From Nitrospinota bacterium (GTDB taxonomy: Bacteria > Nitrospinota_A > UBA7883): a stretch of 11,519 bases of DNA. Each line of letters starts with the position of its first letter. Positions within the stretch are counted from its first letter, which is position 1. The stretch lies in contig JAOUNV010000018.1 in NCBI GenBank assembly GCA_029880775.1, positions 1 to 11,519 on the forward strand. Reading direction: 5' to 3'. Below, in pieces: positions 7,310-11,519 of this stretch. The notes under the pieces are model-generated. The model ran no database searches, was not told where the DNA came from, and saw nothing but the letters and a program-made list of their open reading frames with translations. A program made the translations under genes and the position numbers.

Positions 7310-8299
7310 CTATGGCTGCGCTACCGTTATGACAACGCTTCCCTTTTTCCGTTTCGTATCGGCGTAGCGGTGCGCTTCGACGATCTGGTCGAGAGTATAG
7401 CGCCGGTCGATGACCGGTTTGAGCGCTCCTTCCTCGCACAGTTTCTTGAAGAATTCCATGTTCTCGGGTTTAGATGGCCCCACTCCTCCTTTGATCCTCT
7501 TGCCGCCAACTATCGATGTCCAGAGGATGCGCAGGATATCGGTTCCGCTCATAAGGTTAGCGAGATAAATCCCATTGTCGGCCAGTGATCTTTTAATCTC
7601 GGAAAACCAGATCGCGCCGATGGTGTCGAAGATCAGATCGTACTTCACGCCGTTTTTCGTAAAATCCTCGGCGGTATAGTCGATGACATGGTCGGCTCCG
7701 AGCGATTTCACCAGCTCAAAATTCACCCCGCTGCATACCCCTGTCACCTCGGCGCCGTAATACTTGGCGAACTGCACCGCCATGGACCCGACGTTTCCGG
7801 AGGCGCCGTGGATCAACACCTTGTAGCCCGGCTGAATATTCCCCAATTCCTTGAGGTAGTAGTTGGCGTCCGTAGCGCCGAACGGAATGGCCGCCGCCTG
7901 ATCGTACGAAAGGTTTTCCGGCTTGAGCGCGATCGCCGCGTCGTCGGCCATCAGCATATACTCGGCATAAGCGCCGACCCGCAAAGCCGCCAATCCGTAC
8001 ACCTGGTCCCCCACCTTAAAACGGGTGACCGATTTGCCTGCCGAGACGATTTCACCGGCGAACTCCATACCGAGGATTTGTCGCTTCGGCCGGAACCAGC
8101 CGAACACAAGCCGGGAGGGAACGTAAAAGATATTCAGCCTGGCCGGGAAGTTTAAACTCCTCATGTTATAGTCGGACGCCGTGACGGAGGTGGCGTGGAC
8201 TTTTATCAAGACATCTTTCTCGCCCGGTGTCGGCTTGTCCACCTCCGCAATGGAAAGAACCTCCGGGGGACCATATTCGGAATAGACAGCCGCTTTCAT
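7310..8299 (-). CDS. MDR-C: zinc-independent MDR oxidoreductase
   Basis: MDR reductase of 329 residues from ATG 8299. It has LGMEFAGEIVSAG in the GroES-like domain, the cofactor loop HGASGNVG (glycine pattern at 165-171), YYGAEVTGVCSG and GADHVIDYTAEDF. The C-terminus is RRYTLDQIVEAHRY and KKGSVVITV. The loop before LGMEFAG is longer than in MDR-D and MDR-E and carries aromatic residues. A hydrophobic ILRILWTSIV lies at about 255-264. No zinc ligands are seen. The start overlaps the MDR-D stop by one base (TGATG), a coupling arrangement. A TTG at 8302 is better spaced from the GGAG Shine-Dalgarno sequence (7 rather than 10 bases) and cannot be excluded. Over the 68-residue Rossmann segment it matches MDR-E at 46 positions and MDR-A at 43 by hand count. 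Substrate unknown. Confidence 0.9.
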   Translation of the reverse strand: MKAAVYSEYGPPEVLSIAEVDKPTPGEKDVLIKVHATSVTASDYNMRSLNFPARLNIFYVPSRLVFGWFRPKRQILGMEFAGEIVSAGKSVTRFKVGDQVYGLAALRVGAYAEYMLMADDAAIALKPENLSYDQAAAIPFGATDANYYLKELGNIQPGYKVLIHGASGNVGSMAVQFAKYYGAEVTGVCSGVNFELVKSLGADHVIDYTAEDFTKNGVKYDLIFDTIGAIWFSEIKRSLADNGIYLANLMSGTDILRILWTSIVGGKRIKGGVGPSKPENMEFFKKLCEEGALKPVIDRRYTLDQIVEAHRYADTKRKKGSVVITVAQP

Positions 8300-9282
8300 C
8301 AATTGTTATCTCCTACAATCAGCACAACGCTTCCCTTTTTGTGTCCAGTATCGACCAGACGATGCGCCTCGACGATCTTATCCAGAGGCCAGGTCTGGTC
8401 GATAACCGCTTTAATTTTCCCCGCCGCCATCAGGTCGTACGTAAAGGTCATATCGGTGACTTTCTGTTCCGGGGTTCGCATCCCGGCAAAGACTGCCTTT
8501 CCCTTCTTACTACTAAACGCCATGGAATAGAGCCAGGTGAACAAAAACGTTATCTTTGGCGCGGTGGTAAGGTAGACCCCTCCCGGTTTGAGCGAGGAGC
8601 GACCTTTCCAGTAGGAGCTTTTACCTATCGTGTCGAAAATGACATCATACGCTTCGTCTCGTGTGGAAAAATCTTCGACAGTATAGTCGATCACTTCATC
8701 GGCGCCGAGGGACTTGACCAGTTCAACGTTTGCGCCGCTGCAGACGCCGGTGACATGCGCGCCGAGAAGTTTGGCCTGTTGCACTCCGATCGCCCCGATC
8801 GCTCCTGACGCGCCGTTGATCAGAATCGATTGTCCCGGTTGGAGCTTAGCGCCTTCACGCAAGAATGGTGTGGCGGTGATGGCGCCATGCATTGCGGCCA
8901 CCGCGTCGATATCGGTCAGGCCGTCCGGTTTTCTAATCATCGACCACTTTTCCGGGAGGGTGAGATATTCGGCGTGGGTGCCCATTTTCTCTTCCGAGCA
9001 ACCGATCACATGATCACCAGCCTTATAGTTGGTGACTTCGCTCCCTATCTCCACCACCTCACCGGCAAATTCCGAACCTAACACATTGAAGCGAGGTTTG
9101 AGTAGGCCGGTAAAAAGTCGCGCCAAAAATTGACTCCCCGACCGGAATATGGCGTCGACTTGGGTAACGGGCGACGTCATTATCTTGATCAGGATTTCAT
9201 TTTCCGCCGGAACCGGTTTTTCGATCTCCTCAATTTCCACCACCTCCGGGGGTCCGTAGGTCCTGCTAATGGCCACTTTCAT
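8299..9282 (-). CDS. MDR-D: zinc-independent MDR oxidoreductase
   Basis: MDR reductase of 327 residues. The GroES-like domain has YGPPEVVEIEEI and LGSEFAGEVVEIG; the cofactor loop NGASGAIG (glycine pattern at 157-163) is followed by GAHVTGVCSGANVELV and GADEVIDYTVEDF. The C-terminus is WPLDKIVEAHRL and KKGSVVLIV. It is one of the more divergent paralogues: the start is MKVAISRTYG rather than MKAIVYxEYG, HATxV is replaced by MTSPVTQVDA, and the usual NG after EDF is changed to STRDEAYD. The hydrophobic stretch ITFLFTWLYSMAF (about 244-256) is the strongest in the set. No zinc ligands are present. The ATG has AAAGGAG six bases upstream, the best Shine-Dalgarno sequence in the array, and follows a 66-base gap, so translation here is probably independent of MDR-E. 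The stop overlaps the MDR-C start. Confidence 0.9.
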   Translation of the reverse strand: MKVAISRTYGPPEVVEIEEIEKPVPAENEILIKIMTSPVTQVDAIFRSGSQFLARLFTGLLKPRFNVLGSEFAGEVVEIGSEVTNYKAGDHVIGCSEEKMGTHAEYLTLPEKWSMIRKPDGLTDIDAVAAMHGAITATPFLREGAKLQPGQSILINGASGAIGAIGVQQAKLLGAHVTGVCSGANVELVKSLGADEVIDYTVEDFSTRDEAYDVIFDTIGKSSYWKGRSSLKPGGVYLTTAPKITFLFTWLYSMAFSSKKGKAVFAGMRTPEQKVTDMTFTYDLMAAGKIKAVIDQTWPLDKIVEAHRLVDTGHKKGSVVLIVGDNN

Positions 9283-9288
9283 ATATCG

Positions 9289-9295
9289 CTCCTTT
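9289..9295 (-). promoter_or_regulatory. Strong Shine-Dalgarno site of MDR-D
   Basis: AAAGGAG on the minus strand is six bases before the MDR-D ATG at 9282 and fixes that start. It lies in the longest internal gap of the array (9283-9348). Apart from a small imperfect inverted repeat near the MDR-E stop (TCATC and GATGA around 9346-9360), I see no terminator or promoter in that gap. Confidence 0.7.
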
Positions 9296-9348
9296 GGTTA
9301 ATAGTGTTGCGGCGTCCGGTGTCAGCTGCGCTGTAGGCCATCTCATCA

Positions 9349-10254
9349 CTATGATGATACTTTAATTACGACATTTCCCTTCTTGTGTTCCTTTTCAACA
9401 TACCGGTGAGCCTCGGCTATTTGCTCCATCGTGTAGCGCCTGTCTATGACTGGTTTTATCTTCCCCGCTTCGATAAGCTCTTTAAGAAATAACAAATCCT
9501 CAGCCCTCTGCTTTGTTGTCCCTCCACCTTTGGAAATTGTCGCGTATGTTCCGTTCGGGGCTAGAGAGTTCCTGCATTTCGATTTCGAGAATTTCCCAAC
9601 GGCGTCAAAGATGAAATCATAAAGCTCTCCATTCTCCGCAAAATTCTCCTTGGTGTAATCAATAGTCTTGTCCGCCCCTAAAGAAACCACTAGTTTAAAA
9701 TTCGCAGCGCTGCACACCCCGGTTACTTCCGCGCCGTAGTGCTTAGCAAACTGTATAGCGAATGTGCCGACAGATCCGGAAGCGCCGTAAACGAGGACTT
9801 TCTGTCCGCTCTGGATATTCCGCTTTCTGAAATAATGTAATGCGCCAAGCCCCCCAAAAGGAACAGCGGCGGCTTCCTCATAGGTCATATTGGCTGGTTT
9901 TATCGCCACCACCCCATCTTCAGGCAGGCATCGGTATTCGGCATAGGCCCCAAATAGCAATTCTCCTGAGCCAAATACCTGGTCGCCTTTTGCGAATCGC
10001 CTTACATCTTCGCCTACTGCTTCTACCTCTCCGGCCAGCTCAAACCCTAGTATATTTATTTTTTTGGGACGTAAAAGACCATTGTAAATTCGCGCAAGAA
10101 AAGGGTCGGCCTTTCGCATGCGCCAGTCGGCGGCTGATACAGTTGTCGCATGAACTTTTATCAGCACCTCATTGTATTTGGGAATGGGCTTGTCAACCTC
10201 TTTGAGCTGAAGTACTTCTGGTGGCCCGTATTCTGTGTATACAATCGCCTTCAT
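9349..10254 (-). CDS. MDR-E: short zinc-independent MDR oxidoreductase
   Basis: MDR reductase of 301 residues, about 26-32 shorter than the other complete paralogues. It contains YGPPEVLQLKEVDKP, ILGFELAGEVEAVGEDV, cofactor loop YGASGSVG (glycine pattern at 157-163), GAEVTGVCSAANF, GADKTIDYTKENF and the C-terminal RRYTMEQIAEAHRY with KKGNVVIKV. Both ends align with the paralogues. Much of the shortfall lies after the SLAPNGTYATI strand, where the hydrophobic segment present in all the others is missing: 31 residues separate NG from KPVID, against 50 in MDR-C. The frame is intact, so this is a compact variant and not an obvious pseudogene. Its ATG overlaps the DUF4386 stop (ATGA) and the Shine-Dalgarno sequence GGAGG lies within that gene, which points to translational coupling. 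Base composition is near 49% GC. Confidence 0.9.
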   Translation of the reverse strand: MKAIVYTEYGPPEVLQLKEVDKPIPKYNEVLIKVHATTVSAADWRMRKADPFLARIYNGLLRPKKINILGFELAGEVEAVGEDVRRFAKGDQVFGSGELLFGAYAEYRCLPEDGVVAIKPANMTYEEAAAVPFGGLGALHYFRKRNIQSGQKVLVYGASGSVGTFAIQFAKHYGAEVTGVCSAANFKLVVSLGADKTIDYTKENFAENGELYDFIFDAVGKFSKSKCRNSLAPNGTYATISKGGGTTKQRAEDLLFLKELIEAGKIKPVIDRRYTMEQIAEAHRYVEKEHKKGNVVIKVSS

Positions 10255-10946
10255 TGGCGCGCCTCCACACCTTTAATCAGAAGCCAAAGGCCAAATATTA
10301 TTTCAAATAGCCCACCCGGCGCATAGAAAGCCATTCTTGTCGAATCAGATAAATCAGGCGTTAGAATGCTGATGAGTGACAGTAATATCATAGACAGATA
10401 CGTCACTATCCCCCAGGCGGCCAGGATTCTTGGGATGTACCGAGACACCCAGAACAAATAGAGAAAAATTGTGCCACCCAAGCCAATCAATAGCAAGACG
10501 ACATCCAGCCCGGCGCCACGGACATCGAGAAATACTCTAACTAGAAATTGCAAATGTTCGGCCTCCAACACCGTTTCCCCATGCAAAAGCAGCAAAGGAA
10601 CCAGGCCACTAATAACCGTAAGGCCGCCGCCAATAATCGCCTCCGCCAACCTCCATAAAAGCGCCAGCAAAGCAAGACTCTGGTTTATCGTTTTGAACAA
10701 TTCATAAAGAGCCCAGGCCAGCAGAACAACAAGCGCATACATCATGATTTCGCCGGCAACGGCCATTCGATACAGCAGTTCATTTGCCATAATGTTGGAG
10801 ACTGTCGCCGCGCTGTTTTCTGGCACAATAATGTCAGACTCTACAAAGTTCACGCTGAATATACCTAGCATCATGGTCACCAGATACATCAGCCCTGCGA
10901 CGCGCGCGGCCCTTTGCTGTGTCGCGTCTACCATAGCATTTGTCAT
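10251..10946 (-). CDS. DUF4386 family integral membrane protein (array copy 2)
   Basis: A 231-residue polytopic membrane protein of unknown function. The DUF4386 pattern is visible: RVAGLMYLVTM at the N-terminus, IIVPENSAATVSNIMANELLYRM, LYELFKTIN, a RLAEAIIGG helix, and the end FGLWLLIKGVEARQ. These align with copy 1 at the far end of the array (TAKNIIASKTLFRM and FLWLLIKGV there), but overall the two copies are well diverged. Hydrophobic segments fall near 15-35, 64-84, 90-120, 146-168, 174-196 and 209-226. An in-frame ATG at 10982 would overlap MDR-F by 17 bases. I prefer ATG 10946 because AGGGGG lies seven bases before it and the resulting N-terminus (MTNAMVDATQQRAARVAG) matches the family. 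It lies 19 bases after MDR-F and overlaps MDR-E by 4 bases. Confidence 0.85.
   Translation of the reverse strand: MTNAMVDATQQRAARVAGLMYLVTMMLGIFSVNFVESDIIVPENSAATVSNIMANELLYRMAVAGEIMMYALVVLLAWALYELFKTINQSLALLALLWRLAEAIIGGGLTVISGLVPLLLLHGETVLEAEHLQFLVRVFLDVRGAGLDVVLLLIGLGGTIFLYLFWVSRYIPRILAAWGIVTYLSMILLSLISILTPDLSDSTRMAFYAPGGLFEIIFGLWLLIKGVEARQ
10262..10266 (-). promoter_or_regulatory. Shine-Dalgarno site of MDR-E inside the DUF4386 gene
   Basis: GGAGG on the minus strand is seven bases before the MDR-E ATG at 10254. It is embedded in the last codons of the upstream DUF4386 gene, next to the 4-base start/stop overlap, and supports this start and coupled translation. Confidence 0.7.
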
Positions 10947-10953
10947 TTCATTT

Positions 10954-10959
10954 CCCCCT
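10954..10959 (-). promoter_or_regulatory. Shine-Dalgarno site deciding the DUF4386 copy 2 start
   Basis: AGGGGG on the minus strand lies seven bases before ATG 10946. It favours this start over the upstream in-frame ATG at 10982, which would extend back into MDR-F. Confidence 0.6.
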
Positions 10960-10965
10960 GTCTCG

Positions 10966-11519
10966 TCAGGTTGATTTACCATCCGCCACGGTTATGACTA
11001 CATTTCCCCTTTTGTGTCCTTTATCGGCGTACTCGTGAGCCTCGGCGATTCTCTCCAGTGGATAGAGCCTGTCAATGACAGATTTTATTTTCCCCGCCTC
11101 AATAAGACCCTTTAGGAAGATCAGATCTTCAATCTTTTTGCCGAATGTCCCTCCCACCACTTTCTTGCCGGTTGTTATTGAATACCAAAGCCCGACAATC
11201 TCCGCTAGCACCATGACAGTGTGGAGATAATAGCCATGTTCCTTAAGTGAGTTAGCGCATTGCGAAAAAGTCGTCTTACCCACCGTATCAAATATGATAT
11301 CGTATGTTTGTCCGTTCTGGGTGAAGTCCTCTTTCGTGTAATCGATGACCTTATCGGCTCCAAGAGATTTCACCATATCTATATTAGTAGGTCCGCATAC
11401 CCCGGTAACCTCCGCCCCGAAGTATTTGGCAAGCTGCACAGCATAAGTCCCCACGCTTCCGGAAGCTCCATTGATAAGGACTTTTTGTCCACTCTCGATT
11501 TTAGCTTTTTTCAGAAAGT
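10966..11519 (-). CDS. MDR-F: zinc-independent MDR oxidoreductase, 5' part outside the window
   Basis: The C-terminal 183 residues of a sixth MDR paralogue; the frame stays open to the right edge, so the start and the GroES-like domain lie outside. The visible part begins just before the cofactor loop INGASGSVG and continues with YFGAEVTGVCGPTN, GADKVIDYTKEDFTQNG, a strand and helix around FDTVGKTTFSQC, a hydrophobic stretch LAEIVGLWYSI, and the C-terminal RLYPLERIAEAHEY with KRGNVVITV. The GTG at 11454 codes for the valine in the cofactor loop and is not the start. The C-terminal end is closest to MDR-B (YPLERI.EAH.Y and VVITV). It is the first gene of the array in this window and may itself be preceded by further copies. 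Composition is near 48% GC. Confidence 0.88.
   Translation of the reverse strand, partial: FLKKAKIESGQKVLINGASGSVGTYAVQLAKYFGAEVTGVCGPTNIDMVKSLGADKVIDYTKEDFTQNGQTYDIIFDTVGKTTFSQCANSLKEHGYYLHTVMVLAEIVGLWYSITTGKKVVGGTFGKKIEDLIFLKGLIEAGKIKSVIDRLYPLERIAEAHEYADKGHKRGNVVITVADGKST

Larger units (their letters stand above)
4073..11519 (-). other. MDR oxidoreductase / DUF membrane-protein gene array (operon, right end open)
   Basis: Nine consecutive minus-strand genes with no internal terminator visible: six paralogous MDR reductases, two DUF4386 genes and one DUF6326 gene. Junctions from right to left are 19, -4, 66, -1, 21, 33, 20 and 12 bases, which argues for one transcript. The paralogy shows even at DNA level. 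The stretch encoding the IDYT/GAD block recurs at about 5193, 6193, 7673, 8679, 9652 and 11335, roughly once per kilobase except where a DUF4386 gene intervenes. The promoter and any regulator lie beyond base 11519. Confidence 0.8.

Noticed and set aside
9349..10254. MDR-E as a pseudogene because it is short
   Set aside because: The frame, the cofactor loop, both termini and a strong Shine-Dalgarno sequence are intact, and much of the shortfall is one in-frame loss of a single segment.
4814..11519. Zinc-dependent alcohol dehydrogenase as the name for the MDR genes
   Set aside because: No GHExxG, catalytic Cys or four-Cys structural zinc lobe is visible in any copy; the quinone-oxidoreductase-like branch fits better. 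MDR-F can only be judged for its C-terminal part.
4073..11519. Array as a transposon or phage cargo region
   Set aside because: No transposase, integrase, terminal inverted repeats or tRNA-type attachment site is visible inside the window; the right boundary is not seen, so this remains open only beyond the edge.

Overview
The window looks like chromosome from a Gram-negative bacterium of fairly high GC content. The evidence is an N-terminally complete alaS, a probable lipoprotein zinc protease and a small OmpA-fold periplasmic protein, all with GC-rich codon use. I cannot name the species. No rRNA, tRNA, CRISPR array or insertion sequence was seen.

The left part holds housekeeping and envelope genes. 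alaS (1-2571, minus strand) runs off the left edge about 20 codons before its expected end. It is divergent from a two-gene plus-strand operon: an M48 metallopeptidase (2663-3571) and, overlapping it by 4 bases, an OmpA-like small protein (3568-3978). A hairpin (4034-4062) separates this operon from the genes that converge on it from the right.

The right part (4073-11519, minus strand) is one tight gene array that enters from beyond the right edge. In transcription order it reads MDR-F (partial), a DUF4386 membrane protein, MDR-E, MDR-D, MDR-C, a DUF6326 membrane protein, MDR-B, MDR-A, and a second DUF4386 membrane protein. The six MDR genes are paralogues of the zinc-independent, quinone-oxidoreductase-like branch of the medium-chain dehydrogenase/reductase superfamily. 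They share a GxSGxxG-type or GxGGxxG-type NAD(P)H loop and the block GAD..IDYT.E.F. All keep an intact frame over the sequence visible, so this is amplification with divergence rather than decay. Spacings run from a 4-base overlap to 66 bases, and most starts have a good Shine-Dalgarno sequence.

The most noteworthy feature is this expanded MDR array interleaved with three small polytopic membrane proteins. Base composition forms a sandwich: the outer genes sample near 49% GC, the inner block (B, DUF6326, C, D) near 57%, and alaS near 62%. This suggests assembly from at least two sources. A plausible but untested reading is a set of reductases acting on different hydrophobic enone, quinone or aldehyde substrates at the membrane. 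The substrates, the partners and the role of the DUF proteins cannot be read from the sequence. No regulator and no promoter for the array lies in the window.
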